From Thermohalobaculum sp039180675 (GTDB lineage: Bacteria; Pseudomonadota; Alphaproteobacteria; Rhodobacterales; Rhodobacteraceae): a DNA stretch of 64,000 nucleotides. Made by a program: the position numbers and the translations under genes. The notes below the pieces were generated by a model, which saw nothing but the letters and a program-made list of their open reading frames with translations, was not told the DNA's origin and searched no databases. How positions within the stretch are numbered: the stretch's first letter is position 1; the number at the start of each line of letters is the position of its first letter. The stretch covers positions 62,001 through 126,000 of the forward strand of contig JBCDDC010000010.1 in the NCBI GenBank assembly GCA_039180675.1, read 5' to 3'. Positions 8,773 through 18,281 of this stretch are shown piece by piece.

Positions 8773-9861
8773 ATGGCGCCGCTCTCGATCCTGCATCTCG
8801 TCAATTCTCTCGGCGCGGGAGGGGCGGAGCGCTTCACCTTCGACCTGGCGGTTGCGCAGGCCGCTGCGGGACATGAGGTCGCGATCCTGAGCCTGTCGAC
8901 CGCAGCCGAATTGGGGGATACCAGTGGTGTCGAAGCGAGGCGTATCAAGCAGCTGCACAACAGCGGAATTGACCATCAGATCCTGGGCCACCGTCACCGT
9001 CGCTGGCTGATCAGCGCCACGGCACCCCTGCGCCGCATCTTGGCGGAGCGGCGGCCAGATATTGTACATGCCCACCTGCTGACGGCGCTCTTGATGCTGC
9101 GGCTCGCGGGGCGGCGGCCGCCGGTCGTGGCAACGCACCACAACACCGCGCTGCCGACCAGCCCTGCGATCTTCCGCGCAGGGGCGGCGCGTGCATCTGC
9201 TTTGGTCGCGATCTCGAAACCTGCGCTTCCGATCCTCGAGCAGGTTTATCGCGGCCCGATCGAGCTTATTCACAACGGCATCAGCGACCACGGGACGGCG
9301 CCCAAACCGCGCGACGGGGCCGGTCCGCTGCGCGTCATCTCCCTTGGCCATATGAAGCCTGCGAAGAACTATCTGCATCTCGTCGAGATCGCCGCTACAC
9401 TCAGGGATCGCGGTTTGGAGGTAGAATTCCAGATAGCAGGAGACGGACCGGAGCGTGTGGCGGTGGAACGCCGGATTGCGGAACTTGGGCTTCCTGACAG
9501 CATCGCCCTGCTTGGCAGCCGCGAGGACACGGCCAGCCTGCTCGCCGCCAGCGATCTCTACCTGCTGACATCCACGAAAGAAGGCATGCCGATCGCGCTT
9601 ATCGAGGCGATGCAGGCAGGCCTGCCAATCGTCAGCTCCGATGTCGGCGGCTGCGCGGAGGTTATCGGCCTGGACGGAGAGGCGGGCTTTCTGGTCCCGC
9701 CCGGCGACACGGCGGCCTTTGCCGAGCGCATCGCGACCCTCGCAGGCGACCGGAGCCTGCGCGAACGGATGGGCCTTGTCGCCCGCGAGCGTGCGAAGCT
9801 CTTCACGATCGAGACTGCCGCGCGATACTACGAGGCGCTCTACCGTCGGGTTCTGACCTGA
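8773..9861 (+). CDS. GT4 family glycosyltransferase
   Basis: 362-aa GT-B fold glycosyltransferase. The N-terminal SLGAGGAERFTFDLA is the acceptor-side glycine loop; the C-terminal half has the nucleotide-sugar site with STKEGMPIALIEAMQAGLP, the E-x7-E motif of GT4 retaining enzymes. No signal peptide or membrane segment is seen, so it acts at the cytoplasmic face. It starts 10 bases after the SDR and probably belongs to the same polysaccharide operon. Donor and acceptor cannot be told from sequence. Confidence 0.88.
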   Translation: MAPLSILHLVNSLGAGGAERFTFDLAVAQAAAGHEVAILSLSTAAELGDTSGVEARRIKQLHNSGIDHQILGHRHRRWLISATAPLRRILAERRPDIVHAHLLTALLMLRLAGRRPPVVATHHNTALPTSPAIFRAGAARASALVAISKPALPILEQVYRGPIELIHNGISDHGTAPKPRDGAGPLRVISLGHMKPAKNYLHLVEIAATLRDRGLEVEFQIAGDGPERVAVERRIAELGLPDSIALLGSREDTASLLAASDLYLLTSTKEGMPIALIEAMQAGLPIVSSDVGGCAEVIGLDGEAGFLVPPGDTAAFAERIATLAGDRSLRERMGLVARERAKLFTIETAARYYEALYRRVLT

Positions 9862-10036
9862 TCCGATAGACGGAGACAAGGATCCAGATCGGCGGCGGAC
9901 TTCGCCATCGTAGCGGCGTTGCTCGGTTCGGCGCTCCACTGCCGCCATTCTCCCGAGATCAGAACTTGGCTCTGGTTCCGAGCACACACTTGATCTACTT
10001 CCGGTCGGCGACCACGCAGAACGACAGGACGACCAC

Positions 10037-11551
10037 ATGGCCAACCCCCTCTTCGATGCCCTGCTGGCCCCGCATATCGGCTCAGACAAACCATTTCTGA
10101 CGCTGCCAAGTGGTGATGTGCTGACCTATGACGGGTTCACAAAAACGGCCGCACGCATCGCCCATACCCTGCATGCCGAAGGGGCTGAGACAGGGGACCG
10201 GGTCGCGGTTCAGGTGACCAAGTCCCCCGAAGCGCTCGCGATCTATGCCGCCTGTGTGCAGGCGGGGTTCGTCTTCCTGCCGCTCAACACTGCCTATACG
10301 CCTGCTGAGATCGCCTATTTCGTCGAGGATGCCGAGGCGCGGCTGCTGATCTGCGACCCGGATGCGGAAGCAGCGCTTGAGCCCATCGCTGCAAAGGCCG
10401 AGGCGAAGACGCTGACGCTTGCCGCCGGCGGCACTGGCAGCCTGATGGACCGCGCCACGAACCAGCCGGATGCCTTCGAGACAGTGGCGCGGGGTGAGGA
10501 TGACCTCGCCGCCTTCCTCTACACCTCGGGCACGACGGGGCGGTCGAAGGGTGCGATGCTAACCCAGCGCAACCTGCTCTCCAACGCCGAGACACTCGTC
10601 GACTACTGGCATTTTACGCCAGAGGACGTGCTGCTGCACGCCCTGCCGATCTTCCACACCCACGGGCTGTTCGTCGCCTCCAACATCATGATGCTGACCG
10701 GCGGGCGGATGATCTTCCTACCGAAATTCGACCTCGACGAGATGATCCGCTGGATGCCGGAGGCGACCGCGATGATGGGGGTGCCGACCTTCTACACCCG
10801 CCTGCTCGCCGATCCCCGCTTCACCCGCGACCTGACGGCTCATATGCGGCTCTTCATCTCGGGCAGCGCGCCGCTCCTGGCCGAAACCCATCGCCAGTTC
10901 GAGGAGCGCACGGGCCACCGTATCCTTGAACGCTACGGGATGACCGAGACCAACATGAACACCTCGAACCCCTACGAGGGCGAGCGCCGCGCCGGCACGG
11001 TTGGCTTTCCCCTGCCCGGGGTCGAGCTCAAGATCACCAACCCCGCGACCGGCGCACCCCTGCCCGATGGCGAGACCGGCCAGATCGAAGTGCGCGGCCC
11101 GAATGTTTTCAAGGGCTATTGGCGCATGCCCGAGAAGACCCGGGAGGAACTGCGTGAAGACGGCTTCTTCCTCACCGGCGATCTGGGCATGGTGGACGCG
11201 GACGGCTACGTCCAGATTGTCGGCCGGGGCAAGGATCTGATCATCTCCGGCGGGTTCAACATCTACCCTAAGGAGATCGAACAGGTGCTCGATGACCAGC
11301 CCGGCGTGCTGGAAAGCGCAGTGATCGGCATCCCCCACCCGGATCTCGGCGAAAGCCCAGTCGGCGTGCTTGTGCCAGATGGCAACGGTCCGGACCTTGC
11401 CGCCATTGAAAGCGCTCTCGGCACCCAACTGGCCCGTTTCAAACAGCCGAAAAAGCTGATCACCATCGACGCCTTACCGCGCAACACCATGGGCAAAGTT
11501 CAGAAGAACAGTCTGCGCGAAACCTACCAGAACCTCTTCAACGAACCCTGA
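10037..11551 (+). CDS. matB: Malonyl-CoA synthetase (MatB type)
   Basis: 504-aa AMP-forming acyl-CoA synthetase. It has the P-loop-like YTSGTTGRSKG, the YGMTE motif and the TGDLGMVDADGY hinge. The segment ERYGMTETNMNTSNPYEGER is characteristic of malonyl-CoA synthetases, which ligate malonate to CoA using ATP. Malonyl-CoA decarboxylase (matA), often adjacent, is not in the flanking sequence; upstream is a 175-base gap after the glycosyltransferase and downstream is decayed DNA. It may feed malonyl-CoA to fatty-acid synthesis or salvage malonate. Confidence 0.9.
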   Translation: MANPLFDALLAPHIGSDKPFLTLPSGDVLTYDGFTKTAARIAHTLHAEGAETGDRVAVQVTKSPEALAIYAACVQAGFVFLPLNTAYTPAEIAYFVEDAEARLLICDPDAEAALEPIAAKAEAKTLTLAAGGTGSLMDRATNQPDAFETVARGEDDLAAFLYTSGTTGRSKGAMLTQRNLLSNAETLVDYWHFTPEDVLLHALPIFHTHGLFVASNIMMLTGGRMIFLPKFDLDEMIRWMPEATAMMGVPTFYTRLLADPRFTRDLTAHMRLFISGSAPLLAETHRQFEERTGHRILERYGMTETNMNTSNPYEGERRAGTVGFPLPGVELKITNPATGAPLPDGETGQIEVRGPNVFKGYWRMPEKTREELREDGFFLTGDLGMVDADGYVQIVGRGKDLIISGGFNIYPKEIEQVLDDQPGVLESAVIGIPHPDLGESPVGVLVPDGNGPDLAAIESALGTQLARFKQPKKLITIDALPRNTMGKVQKNSLRETYQNLFNEP

Positions 11552-11776
11552 TACCTTGCATCCAACTCCGCCAGGTGATCCCCGGAGGCCAAGCGTCGCC
11601 GTCCCGTGGCACAGATGCGTAGATCCAGCAGTCATTGTTGGCAGCCCGCCTTCGTATCGACGAGAGGTGGGTCTAGCTGATCTCAAGCCTTGCGAGACGC
11701 AGGCCCTGCGGGAAGGTCTGTCGCGGAGGCTCATCGGGACCCCAGCCGCGCGAACACTGACCGCTTCAGCGACATC

Positions 11777-12133
11777 CTATAGGGTCGCTCCCCTGCGCGT
11801 GCTAAACAACAGTTTTCTTTGCGCGCTGTTTGTGCCGAGGGGACTAAACGCTTGTTCCGGAAATGGCTCTTTGCGCGCGTGCCCGTTCTCGGTGTCCAAC
11901 CAAGCAATGACGGCCTGACGAGGGTCATCAGCGGCCAGACACATCAAAAGCTGCGAGCTGGCGGGAGCGTATTCCAGCATCCAGGATGGAGAAAGATCAT
12001 CGCTGATCGTGTGTGCGTATCGTTGGTCCGCGTGTAGTCCATAAGGGACAATTCCGCCCCCTGATACGCAGATCCGCCCGCCATCGTGATCGACTGCGAT
12101 CAGACAGTTTAGTCCTCCCAGGAATCCAAGGCC
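11777..12133 (-). pseudogene. Unrecognised coding remnant
   Basis: A minus-strand frame stays open for about 119 codons between stop codons but has no plausible start; the first methionine comes 51 codons in. The translation (VDHDGGRICVSGGGIVPYG, then MCLAADDPRQAVIAWLDTEN) looks protein-like in composition, unlike chance frames nearby. I cannot name the family. It lies in the same orientation as the decayed racemase-like, binding-protein and MerR remnants, so it may be the far end of the same dead operon. Confidence 0.3.
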
Positions 12134-12267
12134 TTACTGACGGGTAAACGAGGTATATGAGACGACCAAGCGTTCGCTGGGTGACCGATCGGGTAGCACT
12201 AGATTGGATGGTGTTTCTCGAAGCTCAACTTGTGCCCAGCCGTCGCTCAAAGACAATTCCATAATGG

Positions 12268-12513
12268 TCAACGTGGCTTCTGCAGAGTTGCTGTCGAACC
12301 AGAGATGTCAGCATTCAAGCTTCTTGCAATCCCTCGCGGTTCGAAGTTGTCAGCCTCAATCTGCGCGGCCCCTACCTGCCCTTTGTAAAAGACACTCGGT
12401 GTTGCGGGTGCGTCTCCGAAAGCGGACTTTGATCGATTAAGGCGAAGTTCGGTGCATCCGACGATGACGTTGGGAGACATTGCTGCCAACGAGTGTGAGG
12501 GGATGAATGGCAT
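12268..12513 (-). pseudogene. Possible Asp/Glu racemase-like C-terminal remnant
   Basis: The 81-codon minus-strand frame contains SPNVIVGCTELRL, which resembles the G-C-T-E active-site motif in the C-terminal half of aspartate/glutamate racemases. The rest is only loosely similar and there is no N-terminal half. It lies directly downstream of a decayed amino-acid-type binding-protein gene on the same strand, a context that would suit an amino-acid racemase. Weak call, resting on one motif and position. Confidence 0.3.
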
Positions 12514-12523
12514 TTTAGGTGGG

Positions 12524-13236
12524 TCAACGCGTCATCAAATCGACTTCTGAAGCCGAGAAGCCAATGGGAGCAACCATCTTCCAATGTAACTCAGTCCCGA
12601 GGAAGTTTGCGAGAACATCGTCGACTTCACTTACAAGTTTCGTATCACTCAGCCTAAACGCGAGCGAGTCGAATGCAGGTGGCCTTTCTTTGTCAGGGAC
12701 AATGACCAGTTTCAACGCCCAATCCGGTTGTGCTCGATAAACCCACTATGCGCCCGACCACACTGGCATAGGCATCAACACTGCCCTCCCTTACGCCTTT
12801 CGCAGCTGCAGTATAAGTCTCGAATATAGCGATCCGATCTTCGTTCACTCGGAAATCAACTGCCAAGCGATGCTGAAACTGGTCCCGAATGACAACCAAT
12901 TTAACGTCTGCATTTTCGGCTACCGATTTTTAGCCAGTCAAGTTTTGCGGATTACCCTTCTTCACAAGCAAGCCATCAGGAAGTGCCCATATGGGTCGGC
13001 TGAATCGAGCGTGCTCGCGCCTCTCATCCATTCCGAACAGATCCGTCGTCATGCGCCAGCGACCATCGCTAAGCCCTGGCAGAGGCTCGGCAAACTCGGT
13101 CTCGACTGGCTGGCTCGAAATCAGCGATGCTAAGTTCCCGACAGATGTGCCTGGCAAGTTCTACGTAAGATCCGGTGACGTTCCCAGCTGCGTTCACGGA
13201 GTTGAAGGGCGGTTCGATCAGGTAGGCGAACTTCAT
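12524..13236 (-). pseudogene. Family 3 (amino-acid-type) solute-binding protein, disrupted
   Basis: Pieces of one protein read in order across frames on the minus strand: MKFAYLIEPPFNSVNAAG (from 13236), then VETEFAEPLPGLSDGRWRMT and SRPIWALPDGLLVKKGN, then KLVVIRDQFQHRLAVDFRVN, then PDKERPPAFDSLAFRLSD. This is the layout of a periplasmic amino-acid-binding protein (SBP_bac_3). A frameshift near 13110, an in-frame TAA near 12930 and frame changes between about 12720 and 12770 break it. No signal peptide is visible at the start. The start codon overlaps the stop of the upstream MerR remnant (TGATG), showing they were once one operon. Confidence 0.75.
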
Positions 13237-13597
13237 CAGGTGTCTTCGTCGTTCTTGGGGCCGTAGCTGACGATCCTTATGGCGAGGGCGCTTTCGCACC
13301 TATCGAGTATTGCACGCTTGGCTTTCAGCGTTTCAGCATGATCGGCAAGGATTTGCTGCATTTCAGCGACACCGGCATCACCCGCTTTTGCGAGCATCGT
13401 GAACCGCTGCATCTACTCTGGCGACATACCGGTTCGCACAGCCAGTAGAGAAAGGAAAGCCACTCGACATGGCGCGGGCTGAAGCGGCGATGGCCGTCAG
13501 CGCTACGCTCGATCTCTGGCTATACACCGGACTCTTTGTAGAACCGGATTATCTGTGCGGACAGCCCGCACGCCTCTGACACTTCGGCAATCTTCAT
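13236..13597 (-). pseudogene. MerR-family transcriptional regulator, disrupted
   Basis: Reading the minus strand from ATG at 13597 gives MKIAEVSEACGLSAQIIRFY, a classic MerR helix-turn-helix, which stops at TAG after 25 codons. A second frame continues with EIERSADGHRRFSPRHVEWL (the wing), and a third frame, after a further shift and an in-frame TAG, gives AKAGDAGVAEMQQILADHAE and a normal C-terminus. At least two frameshifts and two stops are needed, so the gene is dead. It ends on the start codon of the binding-protein remnant. Confidence 0.75.
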
Positions 13598-13902
13598 CTT
13601 CGCGGTTACTCCTGTAGCCGTCAGACAGCGGATTAGGGTAACTCTAAGTCAAGTGTTCTACGTGAACCAAGCTTGGGCCGACCGCTGAGCGTTTCTCCGT
13701 AGCCATTTGGGAACAAATGCGCCAAACGTGGGTCAGAAGAGCACTTTTAGGTCAGGGTCACACAGGAACGTCTGCCGACAGTACGTTTTGGAACAATATC
13801 TCCCATGGGCGGGGACAAAGCCTAAAAGGCAACCTGCGTCGTGGGAGTTTCGTGCGGCGGAGCGGCAACGCTCTGAGCAGAAGCATAGCAAGGGAGGAAA
13901 CC

Positions 13903-14883
13903 ATGCTGAAATCAATCGTAACTGCCGCCGTTGCGGCGACCCTGTTCAGCGGAGGTGCATTCGCGGCTGAGAAGATGCGCATCTCGCTTCAGCTTCCGCT
14001 GAAAAGCCATCTCGGCCAGAATCTCTTGATGTTCGAGAAAGAGGTCGAAGCGCGCACCGGTGGCGCGATCGATGTCGAGATCTACGACAGCGCAACGCTC
14101 TACAAAGACAAGGAGGTTCCAGCAGCTGTCGGTTCGGGGGCCATCGAGGCCGGTGTAGCCTCTCTCACGCGGTATGTCGGCGATGCGCCCGTGGTCGACG
14201 TATTCTACATGCCGTTTCTTTTGAATACCGAGGAAAAGGTTCGCGCGGCGGTCGCCGAAGGCTCGGTCGTTCGCGAGACTATCGAGACGGAAGTCGAGAA
14301 GACCGGGGGATCGATCCTCTACTGGCAGGCCTATGGCGGCGCGATCATGTTGTCCAAGGGCGAGCCGATCCGCACCCCCGCCGATCTTGAGGGCAAGAAG
14401 GTCCGCGTCTTCGGCAAGACGCTGGGTGACTTCGTCACTGCCGCGGGCGGCGCCCCCACACTGATCTCGGGATCCGAGCAGTATCTCGCCTATCAGCGCG
14501 GCACCGTGGATGTCGGTATGACCGGCGTCTCAGGCGTCAAGTCCCGCAAGCTCTGGGAGGTGATGGACACGATCACCGTGACCAACCACGCCGATATCGA
14601 GTTTGTTGTTGTCGTGAACAACGACTGGTGGGCCGGTCTGTCGCCCGAGATCCAGGGCCATATCCGTGACGCCGCCGCCGTGGCTCAGTCGGATGTGCGC
14701 GACCGGATGGCCGAGATTGAGGCTGACGCCTTCGCCGCAGCGAAGGAGAACGGGATGACCGTGGTCGAGTTGACCGAAGAGGACCTCGCCGCGTGGGCGG
14801 CAGTCTCTCAGCCCGTCTACGACGCCTATCTCGAAGCAGCCGGCGACGCTGGCGCAAAGATCCTCGGCGCGGCGTCGAACTGA
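13903..14883 (+). CDS. dctP: TRAP transporter substrate-binding protein, DctP family
   Basis: 326-aa periplasmic protein. The start at 13903 is fixed by the AGGGAGGAAA ribosome site and a clear signal peptide ending at GAFAA. The mature part has the DctP layout with a substrate-binding arginine region (KKVRVFGKTLGDFV) and the AYQRGTVDVGMTG motif. It captures a carboxylate for the DctQM membrane complex encoded just downstream. The following PEP mutase/isocitrate lyase family gene suggests a 2-hydroxy- or dicarboxylic-acid substrate, but this is inference. The longer upstream open frame is not coding. Confidence 0.93.
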   Translation: MLKSIVTAAVAATLFSGGAFAAEKMRISLQLPLKSHLGQNLLMFEKEVEARTGGAIDVEIYDSATLYKDKEVPAAVGSGAIEAGVASLTRYVGDAPVVDVFYMPFLLNTEEKVRAAVAEGSVVRETIETEVEKTGGSILYWQAYGGAIMLSKGEPIRTPADLEGKKVRVFGKTLGDFVTAAGGAPTLISGSEQYLAYQRGTVDVGMTGVSGVKSRKLWEVMDTITVTNHADIEFVVVVNNDWWAGLSPEIQGHIRDAAAVAQSDVRDRMAEIEADAFAAAKENGMTVVELTEEDLAAWAAVSQPVYDAYLEAAGDAGAKILGAASN

Positions 14884-14932
14884 CGCGCCGAACGCACAGG
14901 GGCGGCCTGATGGCCGCTCCGATGCAGGGTCC

Positions 14933-15430
14933 ATGACGATCATCACCACGATATCCCGCATTGCGGGGCTTTTTGGCGCGTGCCTAATGGCGGCGACGGG
15001 CGCGATGCTGACCTATGAGGTCATCGCACGCTATTTCTTCGTCAAACCGACGATCTGGGCGGCGGAACTGAGCCAGCTCTGCCTGATCTGGGGGTGTCTG
15101 CTAGCGATGGCCTGGGTGCTCAGCATGCGCCGGCACATCACCGTGAATGCGGTGACCAATCTGCTCCCCCCGGCGGCACAGACTGTCTGCGTGGCGGTCT
15201 CTCTGCTGGTTGTGATCGTCTTCTCCGGGGTCGCCGCGGTATATGGGTGGGAAATCTTCTATGACAGCTTTGAACGGGGCCGTACGACCGGGTCTCTTCT
15301 GAACTTGCCGAGCTGGATCGCCGAGCTCTCCGTGCCCGTGGGATTCGCCCTTCTGGCCGCCCAGGCGGTGGTGGAACTGATCGGCCTGCGCCGCAAGCAT
15401 CTCCCATCATTGGGGAGCAGTCACGAGTGA
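14933..15430 (+). CDS. dctQ: TRAP transporter small permease, DctQ family
   Basis: 165-aa protein with four transmembrane helices and the DctQ pattern (RYFFVKPTIWAAELSQL between helices 1 and 2; MRRHITVNAV after helix 2). It forms the membrane complex with DctM. It starts 49 bases after dctP and its stop overlaps the GTG start of dctM, so the three are one operon. Confidence 0.92.
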   Translation: MTIITTISRIAGLFGACLMAATGAMLTYEVIARYFFVKPTIWAAELSQLCLIWGCLLAMAWVLSMRRHITVNAVTNLLPPAAQTVCVAVSLLVVIVFSGVAAVYGWEIFYDSFERGRTTGSLLNLPSWIAELSVPVGFALLAAQAVVELIGLRRKHLPSLGSSHE

Positions 15431-16701
15431 CCGTCATTCTGATCCTGCTCTGCCTCTTCGCGCTGCTGCTGATCGGCGTGCCGGTGGCTTTCGCCCTGGG
15501 CGGGCTGGGGTTGGGCATGCTGATCTTCGGCGGGTTCTCACCGCTGATGGCGCCGCAGGCGATCCTCTCCACACTGGATGGCTTCATCCTGCTGGCTGTG
15601 CCGCTGTTCCTGTTGATGTCGAATATCCTGCTGAAGGGCGGCGTGGGGCGCGATCTCTTCACTGCCGTGCAGGCTTGGGTCGGGCATTGGCCGGGCGGGC
15701 TGGCCGTGGCAACGATCCTGTCCTGCGGGCTCTTCGCCGCGATCTCGGGCTCGTCGGTCGCGACGGCTGCGACCATCGGTACGGTGGCGATCCCCGAGAT
15801 GGTGAACCGTGGATACGGGAAACGCTTTGTCTACGGCCTCCTCGCCGCGGGTGGGACGCTGGGCATCCTGATCCCGCCCTCGATCCCGATGATCGTCTTC
15901 GGCTTTGTCGCCGAGGAGTCGGTCATCGCCCTCTTTCTCGCGGGCATCGGCCCGGGGCTGTTCCTCGTGACCCTGTTCGTCATCTTCGCCATGCTCCACG
16001 CGCGCTTCGCAGGCGGCTATACACCCGTGCCAGCCGCGCAGTGGGGAGAGCGCCTATCGGCCACGCGGCGCGCGCTGCCCTCGCTGGCGCTCGCCATCCT
16101 GATCGTGGCTGGCCTCTACTCCGGAGCCTTCACCCCGACCGAGGCGGCGGCCGTTGGCTTCGCCGCCGCACTGCTGATAACGATCTTCTGGCTGCGCACC
16201 TTGACCTTGAGCGCGTTCTGGGAGGCGGTGCGCGAAAGCGCGATCACCACGGCGGCGATCCTGCTGATCGTTGCCGGGGCCAAGGTCTTTGGCAAAGCGA
16301 TCGCACTCTACCGGATCCCGCAGGACATTTCCGCCTTCATCGCGGCAAACATCGAGGGGCCGCTGATCTTCATTCTGCTCGTCTCCGCTGTGCTTCTGCT
16401 GATGGGGCTGGTGTTCGAGGCGCTGTCGATGATCCTGATCATGACACCCGTTCTGTTGCCCGCCGCTATGGGGCTGGGTTTTGACCCGATCTGGTTTGGT
16501 ATCTTCATGGTGATCATGGTGGAATGCGCGCTGATCACGCCGCCTGTCGGCCTGAACCTCTATGTGATCCAGGCAGTGGCGCGCGTTAGTCTCGGCGAGG
16601 TCGCGCGGGGCGTCTGGCCGTTCCTCGCTCTCATGCTCGTCACGGTCGGGGTCCTCTATGTCTGGCCCGATCTGGCCCTCTACATTCCGTTCAAATGGTG
16701 A
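15427..16701 (+). CDS. dctM: TRAP transporter large permease, DctM family
   Basis: 424-aa polytopic protein with about 12 hydrophobic helices. The SGSSVATAATIGTVAIPEM and GILIPPSIPMIVFG segments are the conserved DctM helical-hairpin motifs, and a second repeat is seen at VECALITPPVGLNLYV. It is the ion-coupled channel subunit of a secondary transporter driven by a sodium gradient in the known cases. GTG start overlaps dctQ by four bases. Confidence 0.93.
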   Translation: MTVILILLCLFALLLIGVPVAFALGGLGLGMLIFGGFSPLMAPQAILSTLDGFILLAVPLFLLMSNILLKGGVGRDLFTAVQAWVGHWPGGLAVATILSCGLFAAISGSSVATAATIGTVAIPEMVNRGYGKRFVYGLLAAGGTLGILIPPSIPMIVFGFVAEESVIALFLAGIGPGLFLVTLFVIFAMLHARFAGGYTPVPAAQWGERLSATRRALPSLALAILIVAGLYSGAFTPTEAAAVGFAAALLITIFWLRTLTLSAFWEAVRESAITTAAILLIVAGAKVFGKAIALYRIPQDISAFIAANIEGPLIFILLVSAVLLLMGLVFEALSMILIMTPVLLPAAMGLGFDPIWFGIFMVIMVECALITPPVGLNLYVIQAVARVSLGEVARGVWPFLALMLVTVGVLYVWPDLALYIPFKW

Positions 16702-16705
16702 TCCG

Positions 16706-17581
16706 ATGACCCAGGCCGCAAAACTGAAGACCCTCTTGGAAGAAGATCGCTGCCACCCCATGCCCTGCTGTTTCGACGCGCTGTCGGCCAAGTTGATCGA
16801 GCAGGAGGGGTACGCGCTGACCTTCATGTCTGGCTTTGCCGCCTCGGCCAGTCGGATCGGCGCGCCGGATCTCGGCCTGATGAGCTATGGTGAGGTGGTC
16901 GACCAGGTCCGCAATATCGCGGATGCGACTCGTATCCCGCTGATCGGCGATGGCGACACGGGCTATGGCAATGCGATGAACGTGCGCCGAACGGTCGAGG
17001 GGTTCGCCAAGGCGGGGTGCGCCGCGGTGATGATCGAGGATCAGCTTGCCCCCAAACGCTGTGGTCACACCCCCGGCAAAGCGGTCGTGGCGCGGGAGGA
17101 GGCCTTTGACCGCATCCGCGCCGCTGTCGACGCCCGCGATGCGCTTCGCGAGCGTGGGGGCGACACCCTGATCATGGCTCGCACCGATGCAAGGCATGAG
17201 CACGGCCTCACTGAGGCCATCGAGCGTGCGGCCCGGTTCGCTGAGCTGGGCGCCGATATCCTGTTCGTCGAGGCCCCGAAGACCGAGGCAGAGATGCGCG
17301 ATGTCTGCATGAACTTGCCAGGGCCAAAGATGGCGAACATCGTCGAAGGCGGTGAGACGCCGGACCTCCCGAACGCCGCACTTCACGACATCGGCTATTC
17401 AATCGCCGCCTACCCACTCTCCCTGATGGCCGCCGCGATGCAGGCGATGGTCACGACGCTGAAGGCGATGCGCAAGGACGAGCGACCCGGCCGGATGGAT
17501 TTCGGCGATCTACGGCGACGGATCGGGTTCGACGACTACTACTTGACATCGGAGCGCTACGAAACATCGGCACGAAGCTGA
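16706..17581 (+). CDS. Isocitrate lyase/PEP mutase family enzyme
   Basis: 291-aa alpha/beta-barrel enzyme. GDGDTGYGNAMNV carries the Mg-binding aspartates and EDQLAPKRCGH carries the K-R-C-G-H loop of the lyase branch (methylisocitrate lyase, dimethylmalate lyase and oxaloacetate hydrolase relatives) rather than true PEP mutase. It probably cleaves or decarboxylates a 2-hydroxy- or 2-oxo-dicarboxylate. It lies 4 bases after dctM, so its substrate is likely what the TRAP transporter brings in. The exact reaction cannot be read from sequence. Confidence 0.85.
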   Translation: MTQAAKLKTLLEEDRCHPMPCCFDALSAKLIEQEGYALTFMSGFAASASRIGAPDLGLMSYGEVVDQVRNIADATRIPLIGDGDTGYGNAMNVRRTVEGFAKAGCAAVMIEDQLAPKRCGHTPGKAVVAREEAFDRIRAAVDARDALRERGGDTLIMARTDARHEHGLTEAIERAARFAELGADILFVEAPKTEAEMRDVCMNLPGPKMANIVEGGETPDLPNAALHDIGYSIAAYPLSLMAAAMQAMVTTLKAMRKDERPGRMDFGDLRRRIGFDDYYLTSERYETSARS

Positions 17582-17883
17582 ACCGCGAATGGTGGAAATC
17601 AACCAAACGCAAGGTTGTTAGCGAGATAACTGTTTCCAGCTCTTCTTCTTGATGCGCTTGAGACTTCGAGCTCACATTGAACTTTCGCCGCGTGCCGCAC
17701 GAGCTTTAGCGGCGGGTGGATGGGGTTGTCGCTGCCTCATACAACGTCAGTGCCCGAAGCATCGCGTTGAGTGCTCGCCCGTTCCTTCTAGACATCAATA
17801 ATGTTATAACATTACATAATCGAGCACTTCACGAGTTCGTCTCGAACTGAGGTGTGCTGGATTTGCCCGAGGAGCTTCCGCTC
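17582..17883. other. Promoter region of the first Zur operon
   Basis: About 300 bases between the PEP mutase-family gene and the DsrE-like gene. No gene is seen. The only clear element is the Zur-type palindrome at 17799-17814; the stretch around it (17795-17822) is AT-rich and likely contains the promoter. The GAGGAG ribosome site of the next gene is at 17869-17874. Confidence 0.6.
17799..17814. promoter_or_regulatory. Zur box 1
   Basis: The sequence TAATGTTATAACATTA is a perfect 16-base palindrome. Its core ATGTTATAACAT matches the alphaproteobacterial Zur consensus (GATATGTTATAACATATC). It lies 70 bases before the DsrE-like gene that opens an operon with a COG0523 GTPase and DUF1826, families known to be Zur-controlled. 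The same 12-base core occurs at 25259 and 34006, each time next to a zinc-related gene. Zur with zinc would repress, giving expression under zinc starvation. Confidence 0.88.
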
Positions 17884-18261
17884 ATGAGAGTAGCCTACGT
17901 CTTCGCGACCGATATGGCCGCCACGTACAAGCTCGCAACGATGATCCTGCCGCAGCTTGAGGACGGGACGCATGGCGCAGAGATCTCCGGCATGTTCTTC
18001 TTCGACGACAATGTCTTCGCCCTGCGTAGAGGCGACCCTGTCGGAGAGCGCCTCGCCAGGGTGGCCGCCGAGCAGAACATCCTCCTTATGCTTTGCGATC
18101 AATGCGCGCTGCGGCGCAATCTCGCCGCGGGCGAGTTTCATCAGTGCGGATCCGGCGAGGTGACCCCGAAGGGCGTTGTCGATGGCGTCGGGGTTGGCTG
18201 TTTCCCTCAGCTCTATCAGGCCCTCGGACCCGCCAATCCCGATCAAGTCATCACCCTGTAG
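17884..18261 (+). CDS. DsrE-family protein (SaoD-like)
   Basis: 125-aa protein of the DsrE/DsrF fold. MRVAYVFATDMAATYKLA is the N-terminal strand-helix, and MLCDQCALR holds a C-x2-C pair in the loop where DsrE/TusD proteins keep their active cysteine; a third conserved cysteine is in GVGCFPQLY. The family handles persulfide or other bound sulfur/selenium. It is the first gene after Zur box 1 and is followed 20 bases later by a COG0523 GTPase, so the cysteines may bind or pass zinc, or protect thiols during zinc starvation; this is inference. Start at 17884 preceded by GAGGAG. Confidence 0.75.
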   Translation: MRVAYVFATDMAATYKLATMILPQLEDGTHGAEISGMFFFDDNVFALRRGDPVGERLARVAAEQNILLMLCDQCALRRNLAAGEFHQCGSGEVTPKGVVDGVGVGCFPQLYQALGPANPDQVITL

Positions 18262-18281
18262 ACCAACCGCTGGAGCGAGCA

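Noticed and set aside
11556..11918. A 120-codon plus-strand frame after matB
   Set aside because: Composition and lack of a ribosome site or motif suggest chance; the minus strand is the more protein-like one here.
15675..16484. A 269-codon open frame within the TRAP large permease region
   Set aside because: It is a shifted-frame shadow of dctM: arginine- and aspartate-rich translation with no motif and no ribosome site.
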